Assembly (NCBI RefSeq): GCF_000382125.1 | Contig: NZ_KB907553.1 | Span: forward strand, 1-64,000 | Length of the DNA stretch: 64,000 nucleotides | DNA from: Eudoraea adriatica DSM 19308 | Lineage (GTDB): Bacteria; Bacteroidota; Bacteroidia; Flavobacteriales; Flavobacteriaceae | Direction of reading: 5' to 3' | Shown: positions 35,392-43,305 of the stretch, in pieces | Layout of the letters: every line of letters starts with the position of its first letter | How positions within the stretch are numbered: position 1 is the stretch's first letter | The notes under the pieces: generated by a model | What the model saw: only the letters and a program-made list of their open reading frames with translations | What the model was told of the DNA's origin: nothing | The model's database searches: none | Position numbers and translations under genes: made by a program

Positions 35392-37686
35392 ATGAAAAAC
35401 TACTTTCGGTTGTCACTTATACTCTTTCTCCTTATAACTTGTTCTAAGGATGAAGTAAAAGAAGAATGTATTAATAATCCATCTTTTTCAAGTTCAGAAA
35501 TTTCGGAAATATCTTATACTTCATTTTTAATTTCAGGAACTATTACTCCACCTACTTGCGATCCAAGTGTGATAAGTCAAGGTGTGGTATATTCAGAAGA
35601 AGCATTACCTACAGCTGACGATAATCAATTAAAATTTTCTGGAACTACTTATCAAATAAATGTAACTGGTTTAAAGACTGGCACAACATATTACATAAGG
35701 CCTTTCTATACTAATGTTTCTGGGGAATATTACGGTTCACAAAAACAAGTCTCAACTTTAAATTCGGAGATTGAATTTTATGATGGATCAGTATCAAAAT
35801 CAATAAGCACAGCCGAATTTGAAACCCGATATAGGTTTTCAGATGGTCCAGGGTTTGTTGTAACCTCTAAAGGTTTTGAAATCAACGGTAGTGATGAAAT
35901 AAGCGATTCAACAGAAGATAATTATATTTCAATAATCAAAGAAAATCTTGAACCAAACTCTACAATCAATTATAGACCATTTGTAGTAACTGAATATGGA
36001 AAAATTTATGGCAATCTCAACAATTTTAATACAGATGACCCCTCTTCGTCTATAGATTCATTTATAATTGAAAATATATCTTTTACAGAGGCTAACGCCA
36101 GCGTAGAATACAGTAATAATTATGAGGGGGAGGACATTACACAAAGTGTTGGGATTATTCTTTCTGAAGATGCTGCTTTTACTTCTCCAATAGAATATTT
36201 AGGAACAAGAAATGGTCTTACATTTACCGCAAATCTTGATAATTTAACTCCTGGCACAACATATTATGTCAAGGCTTTCGTGACAAATGAGTTTCTTACG
36301 ACCAACTCCTTAGTTCAAGAATTTAATACATTAATAGCTGGTTATAATTTCAATACTCTTGAATACACGGGTTTAAGTTATGATGGCGTTGAATTAAATT
36401 CAACATACAATCAAATTCAGGGAAGTGCAATAGCTGTTCAGGAAAAAGGGTTTTACCTGTCTCAATCAGAATCCACATTGGAAAATTTCAAGTACACGAG
36501 CAATAGTGGGGATGATTTAATAAATAGAACTATAAACGATTTATCTGCTGGAACAAAGTATTACTTCCAAGCCTTTATCACCAATGAGTATGGCACTTTT
36601 AAAAGTAATATATCCTCGTTTACCACAAACGATGCAAGCCCCGTTATTTCCTCAACAGCCGATGCTCAATTAGATTTTGCTGATCTTTCCTTTAATTTTT
36701 CTTTTAAACCTAACACAACAAATTCATCAATTATACTGGAATATGTAGACATCGATAATAATTTAGAAAACTCCGAGCAATTAGATAATTCACAAGAAGT
36801 ACAAAATATTACATTGATAAATCTATTGCCAAATACTAATTACCAATACAGAGTAATTCTAACCAATCAGTATGGAACTTTTACTGGTGATTATAGTTCC
36901 TTTAAAACTTTGGACGATACACCTACAATTTCTATATCTGCTACTAAATCAGGGGACAACGAAGTGTTAATAAATGCTGAGGTTATTCCTTCTCCAAGCG
37001 ACACAAATATTACTCGTGTTTATCTAGAATATTTTAATCCAGAAACAAGTGTAACATCAATAGAACTTGATCCAAATACGCTTACTTATAATTTCAATAT
37101 TAATGATCTCACTCAAGGACCTGGATATACATTTAGACTGGTCGTAATTAATACCTATAACACATTCAATAAGGAAGTTTATTTTACACTTCCTGTTACA
37201 TATTCAATAGGCGATATTATGTTTGGTGGAATTATAGTTGATATTGATCAAACGGGTTATCATGGATTAGTGGCAACTCAAAATAATAGCTACACGAACT
37301 TAGCTTGGAGTACAGATTATACTCCTATTGATTTACGTTCCAACATATTTAAGGATGGAGCATTTAATACAAATCAGATTATTTCTTTATACGCAGGTAG
37401 CCCTGAAAGCGCACCAGCTGCGGAATATTGTAATAACCTAGTGCTTGGTGTTTACAACGATTGGTTCCTTCCATCGTATGATGAATTAGAAATTGTATCT
37501 AAATTCTTATGGGACAATTACAGCACTCCAGGTTCAATTGGATACATTCGTGATCGTGGTTACATTTGGAGTTCAAGTACCGATTTTAATGACACAACTA
37601 AAGCTATGTCTCATTACGAGGCAGGTAGCACAAGATATTATGATAGGTCTACATTATTAAGTGTTATTCCAGTACGTAGATTTTAG
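35392..37686 (+). CDS. Fibronectin-III-like repeat lipoprotein with DUF1566-like end
   Basis: A 764-residue lipoprotein; the signal ends LLITCSKD with Cys about 17. About seven roughly 90-residue beta-sandwich repeats follow. They carry the recurrent turn LxxGTTYYIRPFYTN or LSAGTKYYFQAFITNEYG, which resembles fibronectin type III-like domains common in Bacteroidota surface proteins. The last 150 residues form a DUF1566/Lcl-like domain (GGIIVDIDQTGYHGLVA, YNDWFLPSYDELEIV, YIWSSST). Probably surface exposed, and acting with the TSP3/DUF285 protein encoded just upstream in the same operon. No enzyme motif is present. Confidence 0.82.
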   Translation: MKNYFRLSLILFLLITCSKDEVKEECINNPSFSSSEISEISYTSFLISGTITPPTCDPSVISQGVVYSEEALPTADDNQLKFSGTTYQINVTGLKTGTTYYIRPFYTNVSGEYYGSQKQVSTLNSEIEFYDGSVSKSISTAEFETRYRFSDGPGFVVTSKGFEINGSDEISDSTEDNYISIIKENLEPNSTINYRPFVVTEYGKIYGNLNNFNTDDPSSSIDSFIIENISFTEANASVEYSNNYEGEDITQSVGIILSEDAAFTSPIEYLGTRNGLTFTANLDNLTPGTTYYVKAFVTNEFLTTNSLVQEFNTLIAGYNFNTLEYTGLSYDGVELNSTYNQIQGSAIAVQEKGFYLSQSESTLENFKYTSNSGDDLINRTINDLSAGTKYYFQAFITNEYGTFKSNISSFTTNDASPVISSTADAQLDFADLSFNFSFKPNTTNSSIILEYVDIDNNLENSEQLDNSQEVQNITLINLLPNTNYQYRVILTNQYGTFTGDYSSFKTLDDTPTISISATKSGDNEVLINAEVIPSPSDTNITRVYLEYFNPETSVTSIELDPNTLTYNFNINDLTQGPGYTFRLVVINTYNTFNKEVYFTLPVTYSIGDIMFGGIIVDIDQTGYHGLVATQNNSYTNLAWSTDYTPIDLRSNIFKDGAFNTNQIISLYAGSPESAPAAEYCNNLVLGVYNDWFLPSYDELEIVSKFLWDNYSTPGSIGYIRDRGYIWSSSTDFNDTTKAMSHYEAGSTRYYDRSTLLSVIPVRRF

Positions 37687-37770
37687 ATATAGCAATATTT
37701 ATTTATAATATGACACAATAGTTTACAACTTCTATAGTCAGTAGTATGGTGTTGTATCAATCTTATTTTT

Positions 37771-37834
37771 TTAGATTTCATCAAAGTGGCTTACACAGGT
37801 ATAGAAAATTCAAATCACGTTAAATGTTCATTTT
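37771..37834. repeat. Dispersed repeat R1, copy 4
   Basis: Shares GGCTTACACAGGTATAGAAA and AATCACGTTAAATGTTCATTTT with the other copies, and is closest to copy 1, outside the element. It lies in the gap before the serine recombinase gene, and no leader segment follows it here. Confidence 0.75.
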
Positions 37835-37946
37835 GAACCTATACGATATAATCCTACACTTTTATGAGCATATTTACTAAACTTTAACACCGTATATTGA
37901 TACAATGTCCAAAATATACACTATCTTTATGTGATAAAATAATTTA

Positions 37947-38552
37947 ATGATGAAACAAACAGTTCAATACATTAGAGTGAGTTCTGTTGGTCAAAAAACG
38001 GACAGACAAATAGAAGAAGGTATTAAGGCTTATGAAGATAAGATTAGTGGCTCGGTTGCATTTAAAGATAGACCTGAAGCACAAAAGCTATGGAAGGACA
38101 TAGAATCTGGTAAGGTAGATGAGGTGATTGTACACTCTATAGATAGGCTAGGACGTAATACTCTTGATATAATGCAAACCATACAGGCCATGACTGCTAA
38201 AGGAGTAAATGTTATTAGCAGAAAAGAAGGACTGCATACCTTAGTTGATGGTAAAGAGAATCCAGTTGCCAAGATGATAATCGGCATCATGGCTACATTA
38301 GCTGAGTTTGAGTCAGCAAGGATTAGAGAACGTAGGCAGGAAGGTATCGCAAAGGCTAAAGAGCGTGGTGCGTATAAAGAAAATGGAGGTCGTTTACCCG
38401 AAACAATAGAAGAGTTCTTTAATAAAAAAGAGATAGATATTTGTCGTAAAGAACTAATGGCAGGAGAATCACTTAGAAGAGCGGCTAAGTTAGCTGAAGT
38501 ATCTTTAGGTACGGCTCAGAAGGTGGCAAGGCTCATGCAAGATGCTGTTTAA
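37947..38552 (+). CDS. Small serine recombinase (resolvase/invertase family)
   Basis: A 201-residue resolvase/invertase-type recombinase. The catalytic domain (1-140) has the nucleophile Ser in YIRVSSVGQKTDRQ (about 12), Arg in SIDRLGRN, and the long E helix (MATLAEFESARIRERRQEGI). The C-terminal part (about 150-201) is a helix-turn-helix (ESLRRAAKLAEVSLGTAQKV). It could resolve element multimers, invert a nearby segment or regulate the leader repeats; no paired crossover sites were found. The upstream gap holds R1 copy 4 and a GTATAT/ATATAC inverted pair near 37890-37920. Confidence 0.87.
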   Translation: MMKQTVQYIRVSSVGQKTDRQIEEGIKAYEDKISGSVAFKDRPEAQKLWKDIESGKVDEVIVHSIDRLGRNTLDIMQTIQAMTAKGVNVISRKEGLHTLVDGKENPVAKMIIGIMATLAEFESARIRERRQEGIAKAKERGAYKENGGRLPETIEEFFNKKEIDICRKELMAGESLRRAAKLAEVSLGTAQKVARLMQDAV

Positions 38553-38589
38553 GCCTAGCCATTTCGTGAGGTTTAGTATAGCAACATTG

Positions 38590-38832
38590 TCATTTTATAT
38601 TGAGTTCCTTAACTGCAAGTAGTACCTTAAGGCTATCTATATGAGCATTCAGGTTAATGATGATATGATCCTCTTCATTGGAAGATTTAAGTAAACGAAC
38701 TTTCTCTCTTTCTAGGTCAGCTATCCTAATCTCTAATATATCTCTTCTATCTATAGTTATTACTGTTGTCTTAATTTCCTCCCTACAGCTTACCAGGAGC
38801 ATAAGGAAGGATAATATTGCTGTTACTTTCAT
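38590..38832 (-). CDS. Small coiled-coil lipoprotein (80 aa)
   Basis: Eighty residues with a lipoprotein signal (LMLLVSC, Cys about 16), then a short linker and a predicted coiled coil (IRIADLEREKVRLLKSSNEE, then HIDSLKVLLAVKEL). The size and shape recall Lpp-like or phage Rz1-like tethers, but there is no specific match. It converges with the serine recombinase gene. Confidence 0.62.
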   Translation of the reverse strand: MKVTAILSFLMLLVSCREEIKTTVITIDRRDILEIRIADLEREKVRLLKSSNEEDHIIINLNAHIDSLKVLLAVKELNIK

Positions 38833-38931
38833 ATTTATCCGTTTTTAGATAGTTAAGGAACGAAAGGAAGATATTACATATTCCACTACGTTTAAATATA
38901 TGAAAGTTTATTATTATTTAGGCTCAAAAAG

Positions 38932-39453
38932 TTACTTGTATTCTTCTTCGTCTGATACCGTTTGAATGTAGTCAAACTCAATTTCAAGAAAATCATATAC
39001 TTCAAATACGTGCAATGGATAATCACCTTGCGTTTGTAGTATCATATATAGCTTTACTTCAGGCTCATTATTAATCGACCTGGCTTTATTCACATCATCT
39101 AACAGGCTACAATAGGCTTGTATCTGTGAACTTGGCGGTATCTCCTTTTTAACCATCTTCTGAAAGTAAGATGTAGCATCGTATTTAACCTCTATAAACT
39201 TGCTTATCATTGGTTTATTTGTTGTGTCGTAAGTGTATTGCATATAAAATTCATTCTCAGTACTATTGAAAACTATACCATCTACATCTGTTAAATAACA
39301 ATTCTTTAGATTTAAATGTTCCTGCGCAAATTTCGTTTGCTTTTCCAGTTCCTGCCATTTTATTTCCTGATCTTTTGCGAATTTTAATACGTCTAATATT
39401 CTATCATTGCCAGCTGTCATTCGTACGTAATCAATTTTGTTGTTTTTATCCAT
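38932..39453 (-). CDS. Hypothetical soluble protein (173 aa)
   Basis: A 173-residue protein without signal or membrane segment. It starts with a charged helix (DRILDVLKFAKDQEIKWQEL) and continues as a mixed alpha/beta domain (NCYLTDVDGIVFNSTENEF, MISKFIEVKYDATSYFQKM, KLYMILQTQGDYPLHVFEV). The E-V-K pattern with preceding Asp faintly recalls a PD-(D/E)xK nuclease core, but this is too weak to call. It lies between the coiled-coil lipoprotein and the gene-less right arm of the element. Confidence 0.62.
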   Translation of the reverse strand: MDKNNKIDYVRMTAGNDRILDVLKFAKDQEIKWQELEKQTKFAQEHLNLKNCYLTDVDGIVFNSTENEFYMQYTYDTTNKPMISKFIEVKYDATSYFQKMVKKEIPPSSQIQAYCSLLDDVNKARSINNEPEVKLYMILQTQGDYPLHVFEVYDFLEIEFDYIQTVSDEEEYK

Positions 39454-39612
39454 TATTTATGTATTTTATTTATATTAAGATGTTATCTTTCTAGTCTATG
39501 CTATCATCTATGAACTACTCTGATAATGTGATAGATACGAGAAAATGTTAATTGTTTTACTCATGCTTTTCTCATGTTTTTATCTTGCATCTTGTTGCGA
39601 TTTGGTTAAATC

Positions 39613-40018
39613 GCCCCACACTAATAAAAGGCTAAAAACGTGGGGCATAATAATGAAGATGTCGCTACGTCTTTGTGGACTTCGCTTCATCTTCTACAGC
39701 TTGTCTGAATAAATAATTCAATAAAGATGTTTTAATTAATACTTAATAGACCGCTCTTTAGTGAGTGGATTAGCATCCGAGTTCGCAGCATTTGTTTTTA
39801 AACAAATCAAGAACCAAGATGCTATAACGAACGGGAAGTACTAAACAAATTTATTAGCGCAGACGCCCACAAAGGCGTCCAGCGGAATAGCTATAGTTTT
39901 CCCCTAAGCGCACCAATTTCTTACTGCCTTGGAGACTCACTTCGTTACTTACTTATAGAGTCCTATTTAAACCATAAACTTCCAGTGTGCCGTACGTCAA
40001 GTCTTTACGACTCTACAC
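39613..40018. ncRNA. Hairpin-dense gene-less segment; structured RNA or origin candidate
   Basis: The gap 39454-40553 has no credible gene. Within 400 bp there are six consecutive inverted structures. They are GCCCCAC/GTGGGGC (39613-39646), GAAGATG/CATCTTC (39655-39694), and a nested stem TAGCATC/GATGCTA + GTTC/GAAC + ATTTGTTT/AAACAAAT (39771-39824). The others are GCGC/GCGC enclosing GACGCC/GGCGTC (39857-39911), GACTC/GAGTC (39934-39962), and GTGT/ACAC with AGTC/GACT (39985-40018). Further right, 40021-40513 has smaller ones such as CAGGT/ACCTG near 40198-40215. The strand is undetermined. Candidates are a noncoding RNA, an origin of transfer, or a replication origin of the element. Confidence 0.45.
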
Positions 40019-40513
40019 CTACAAAAAACCTCCATATACTACCTGGGTAGTCCCCTTGGTTTTTCCCACAACTTTTATATTATGGCAATTTTTCGAGAAT
40101 GTAGGGGACAATTTCACCGTTATGTCTGGATATTATTTCAATCCCACGGCTATCAACCCTACGTCTATGCCTATAACTATCTTCCGACCCTCTAGGCAGG
40201 TGCACAGTAACCTGTGACTTCTTCTCTTCGTTGATACTTTAATTGCTTTATATATATAACCTGAAAACACTAAATCCGTTGTAAATGTTATAACAGGTAA
40301 TTGTATTTCTGTAAAATATCATCCATCCTATCTATCCCCAAAAGCATACCAAAACGATAAATAATACAATGGAGTTATAGACATAGATGATGAAACCTAT
40401 GTAGAAGTGTTGTAAACCCCCGTGTAATGGCGGTTTCAGAATAATAATGTAAAAATATTGAAGATGTACAAATATGAGATTGGTCGCACCACAAGTCGCA
40501 CACAAAAGGACAT

Positions 40514-40549
40514 AAAAAAAGGAAGTTACTTTCGTAACTTCCTTTTTTA
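40514..40549 (-). terminator. Intrinsic terminator downstream of tRNA-Asn
   Basis: Perfect arms GGAAGTTAC/GTAACTTCC with a TTTC loop, an A7 run on one side and T6 on the other. It lies 4 bp beyond the tRNA 3' end on the minus strand. As it is inside the element, the element supplied both the restored tRNA 3' end and this terminator. Confidence 0.88.
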
Positions 40550-40552
40550 TTA

Positions 40553-40598
40553 GCTCCCCCTCTTGGGCTCGAACCAAGGACCCTCTGATTAACAGTCA
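40553..40598 (-). other. att repeat, right end (within intact tRNA-Asn)
   Basis: The right 46-bp copy of the direct repeat, identical to 27062-27107. Identity ends in the anticodon stem, which places the crossover between anticodon and 3' end of the tRNA gene. Confidence 0.92.
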
Positions 40599-40627
40599 GA
40601 TGCTCTAACCAACTGAGCTAAGGAGGA
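40554..40627 (-). tRNA. tRNA-Asn (GTT anticodon)
   Basis: A 74-nt cloverleaf on the minus strand. The acceptor TCCTCCT/AGGGGGA has discriminator G, the D arm lies in AGCTCAGTTGGTTAGAGC, the anticodon stem-loop CTGACTGTTAATCAG carries GTT, and the T arm is CTTGG-TTCGAGC-CCAAG. It is complete, and is the integration target of the element to its left. Confidence 0.97.
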
Positions 40628-40738
40628 ATATTTCACTGTTTTTTGGGCTTTGTCCGCCATAGCCACATTTTAATGTCGCAAAGGCGGGTGCAAATATAAT
40701 AGTTTCTTTCAAATACCCCAACAAAAAAAAACGGTTTT

Positions 40739-42091
40739 CTACTTAGTTAGCCATTTATAAATATCGTTGCCGTTTGCAAATAACAACAGGGCAATTAAAA
40801 GGAAGAATCCGATCATCTGGGCGTATTCCAAAAACTTATCACTTGGCTTTCTGCCCGTTACCATCTCATACAACAAAAAAGTAACATGGCCCCCGTCTAA
40901 AGCAGGGATTGGCAATATATTCATAAAAGCCAAAATAATCGAAATCAATGCCGTAGTTGACCAAAATGCAGGCCAGTTCCAGGTGTCAGGAAACATACCC
41001 CCTATAGCGGCAAAACCACCTACACCCTTATAAGCCCCGGTTTCGGGATTAAATATTTTCTTAAGCTGTTTCATGTAGCTTACAAGCGTGGTAACCCCTT
41101 TATCGATTCCGGCAGGGATGGATTCCGAGAAAGTATATTTCCTCGTCTCCAGCCTCAGAAAACCCATTTCTTCCATCTCATCAAAACTAAGGGCGCCCAT
41201 CCTGATGCCAATGGTAGCTGAATCACTAATTACAACAGGAATTTGTTCTTCGCGCCCATCCCTGCGGACCCTGAGATCTACCTCCCGGCTGGTGTACTTC
41301 TCAATAACGGATTTGGCTTCATCAAAATAGGTAATGCTCTGATCGCCAATTGCAATGATCTGATCCTTTACCTGCAAACCGGAATCTTTGTTTGCAGATT
41401 CTTCGGGTATCTTCCCTACAATAAAAGGAAGCCTGGGGCTTATAAATCGAATTTTATCTTCGTCCTCCAGTAAGGTGGCTATAAAATCTACAGGGATCTC
41501 CTTTTCAATGGTATTCCCATCCCTTAAAATGGTAATGGTATTGCCATTTATTATTTCTCCCAATAAACTATCAAAATTTTCAACTTCTTCCCCATCAATG
41601 GCCACAATCTGATCTCCGGTTTGTACCCCCAATTCATCACCAATATTTTTTTCCGTAACCCAAATGCCATCTCTTAGGCTATCCATGGGGATATACTGGT
41701 CACCATATGAATAGGCCATCCCTATGTAAATAATAACCGCAAGAATAAAGTTTACGGTAACCCCACCCAACATAATAATCAATCTCTGCCAGGCCGGTTT
41801 TGACCTGAACTCCCAGGGCTTGGGTTCTTCGGCCATTTGGGCCGTATCCATGCTCTCGTCAATCATGCCGGCTATTTTTACATAACCTCCAAGTGGTAAC
41901 CACCCTATTCCGTATACGGTTTCGCCTATCTTTTTCTTAAAAAGGGAAAATTTAATATCAAAAAAAAGATAAAACTTCTCCACCCTTGTCTTAAATAATT
42001 TGGCCGGGATAAAATGTCCCAGTTCATGCAGGACAATTAAAAGTGAAAGACTCAGGAAAAACTGTATGGTCTTTATTAGTATAGGACTCAT
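40739..42091 (-). CDS. rseP: Site-2 intramembrane metalloprotease RseP (M50)
   Basis: A 450-residue inner-membrane zinc protease that cleaves anti-sigma factors or signal-peptide remnants within the membrane. HELGH lies in the first membrane helix (residues about 22-26). Two PDZ-like domains follow (about 125-195 with VQTGDQIVAIDGEEV, and about 225-300 with GLQVKDQIIAIGDQSI). Near the C-terminus is the second active-site motif NILPIPALDGGH, followed by closing membrane helices. Length is that expected for the family. The gene lies 112 bp upstream of tRNA-Asn on the same strand. Neighbouring dxr, usual in many Bacteroidota, is not present here. Confidence 0.93.
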   Translation of the reverse strand: MSPILIKTIQFFLSLSLLIVLHELGHFIPAKLFKTRVEKFYLFFDIKFSLFKKKIGETVYGIGWLPLGGYVKIAGMIDESMDTAQMAEEPKPWEFRSKPAWQRLIIMLGGVTVNFILAVIIYIGMAYSYGDQYIPMDSLRDGIWVTEKNIGDELGVQTGDQIVAIDGEEVENFDSLLGEIINGNTITILRDGNTIEKEIPVDFIATLLEDEDKIRFISPRLPFIVGKIPEESANKDSGLQVKDQIIAIGDQSITYFDEAKSVIEKYTSREVDLRVRRDGREEQIPVVISDSATIGIRMGALSFDEMEEMGFLRLETRKYTFSESIPAGIDKGVTTLVSYMKQLKKIFNPETGAYKGVGGFAAIGGMFPDTWNWPAFWSTTALISIILAFMNILPIPALDGGHVTFLLYEMVTGRKPSDKFLEYAQMIGFFLLIALLLFANGNDIYKWLTK

Positions 42092-42253
42092 CTAAAGAAT
42101 TTATAAGTAAAGCGCACAAAAGTACACTTTTACGAGGTCTTATAAAAAGAAAGTATGTTCGCGGGCAGATATTTAAGAAAGTTTTAGCAGCAAACCCACA
42201 TCAAAGTTTTTGAATGCTATGATTTGCTGCTGTACCTTTACAAAAAACGGTGA

Positions 42254-42928
42254 ATGCTTTCTTTCTTTAGTAAATTTAAATTTTTTGGAATTGTACTCCT
42301 TTTGCTTTCCATGGTAATCATTTATTTGTTTTACAATGCACTGCAACCCAAAAAGGTACTTCCTGTTTATCAACCGGCTGATTTTAATTCAGAATTGGTA
42401 GATAGCACACTGGTCCATGTAAAAAAATACCATACTATTGCCGATTTTTCACTGACCAACCAAAATGGTGAGACTATTACCCAGGATTTCTACAGGGATA
42501 AAATTTATGTTGCCGATTTTTTCTTTACTACCTGCCCAACCATATGCCCTGTAATGACAGAAAATATGGCCTTCCTTCAATCCCGGATATTAAATGATGA
42601 GGATGTATTGTTGTTATCGCATTCCGTTACACCAGATATAGATTCCGTTGCACAGCTCAAAAAATACGCTTTGGAAAAAGGGGTGATAGATAAAAAGTGG
42701 AATTTAGTTACCGGAAATAAAAAACATATTTACGAACTGGCCAGAAAATCCTATCTGGCAGTAAAAGATGATGGAGACGGCGGGCCCTTTGATATGATTC
42801 ATACCGAGAACTTTATTTTAATTGATAAAGAACGCAGGATAAGGGGCACTTACGACGGGACCAGCAAAGAGGATATGGATAAATTACTGCAGGACCTGGA
42901 GGTATTAAAATTATCCTACGTCAATTGA
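42254..42928 (+). CDS. SCO1/SenC-family copper chaperone-like protein
   Basis: A 224-residue membrane-anchored thioredoxin-fold protein that delivers copper or maintains thiols for cytochrome c oxidase assembly. One N-terminal helix (about 7-25) is followed by the periplasmic domain. The metal/thiol motif TCPTICPVM has CxxxC (about 97-101), and the conserved distal His is in MIHTENFIL (about 188). It is divergent from rseP and co-directional with feoAB 130 bp downstream. No oxidase genes are in the window. Confidence 0.9.
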   Translation: MLSFFSKFKFFGIVLLLLSMVIIYLFYNALQPKKVLPVYQPADFNSELVDSTLVHVKKYHTIADFSLTNQNGETITQDFYRDKIYVADFFFTTCPTICPVMTENMAFLQSRILNDEDVLLLSHSVTPDIDSVAQLKKYALEKGVIDKKWNLVTGNKKHIYELARKSYLAVKDDGDGGPFDMIHTENFILIDKERRIRGTYDGTSKEDMDKLLQDLEVLKLSYVN

Positions 42929-43059
42929 GGAATCATTTTCTTCTAATACCAATCTTCTTATTATAAGAACATTCCTATTTTTCTTTTTTCAAAATTTGCC
43001 CGGATACCTCATCTTTTTCTATTATTTTTGTCCTTACTTAAAATCAATCTAAATAAAAA

Positions 43060-43305
43060 TTGGTTACAACCGTTGCACATTTAAAGCGAGGTGAAAGGGG
43101 AATTATCAAAGAATTCACCAAAGGGATGCTGCCTATAAAATTATTGGAATTAGGATGCCTCCCCGGCAACGAATTAGAATTGATTCAAATAGCCCCTTTA
43201 AAGGATCCGCTATACATAAATGTCAATGGTTCTCATATTGCTATCAGAAGATCCGTCGCACTTCAAATAGAGTTGGATCTTATTGAAGATAAAGCCACAT
43301 TATGA
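43060..43305 (+). CDS. feoA: FeoA ferrous-iron transport regulator
   Basis: An 81-residue SH3-like FeoA protein, needed for FeoB-mediated Fe(II) import. The start is TTG at 43060: an in-frame TAA lies two codons upstream and no earlier ATG exists. Typical features are LKRGERGIIKEF, LLELGCLPGNELELIQIAPL and HIAIRRSVA. It overlaps feoB by the 4-bp ATGA junction, so translation is probably coupled. Confidence 0.9.
   Translation: MVTTVAHLKRGERGIIKEFTKGMLPIKLLELGCLPGNELELIQIAPLKDPLYINVNGSHIAIRRSVALQIELDLIEDKATL

Larger units (their letters stand above)
27062..40598. mobile_element. 13.5-kb integrative element in tRNA-Asn
   Basis: The element is bounded by perfect 46-bp direct repeats of the tRNA-Asn 3' end. 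An intact tRNA lies at the right end and a tyrosine recombinase gene lies just inside the left end, the standard layout of tRNA-targeting islands. Cargo: two small lipoproteins, two small unknown proteins, a GIY-YIG protein, an AspBHI-like restriction enzyme, two large repeat lipoproteins, a serine recombinase, and a gene-less hairpin-rich segment at the right end. No conjugation, capsid or replication protein was recognised, so it is at most mobilisable. Three of four R1 repeats are inside it. Confidence 0.88.

Noticed and set aside
38932-39453. PD-(D/E)xK nuclease
   Set aside because: An E-V-K triplet is present, but no convincing upstream Asp and core strands could be aligned by eye; left as hypothetical.
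39987-40217. 76-residue plus-strand reading frame
   Set aside because: Lies across hairpins of the structured segment, has no signal or motif and an odd composition; probably chance.
39613-40220. Group II or group I intron
   Set aside because: No reverse transcriptase or homing gene in the gap, and no domain V-like hairpin with a proper 3' end could be identified.
40332-40577. 81-residue minus-strand reading frame
   Set aside because: Runs through the perfect tRNA-Asn terminator and into the tRNA itself, so not a gene.
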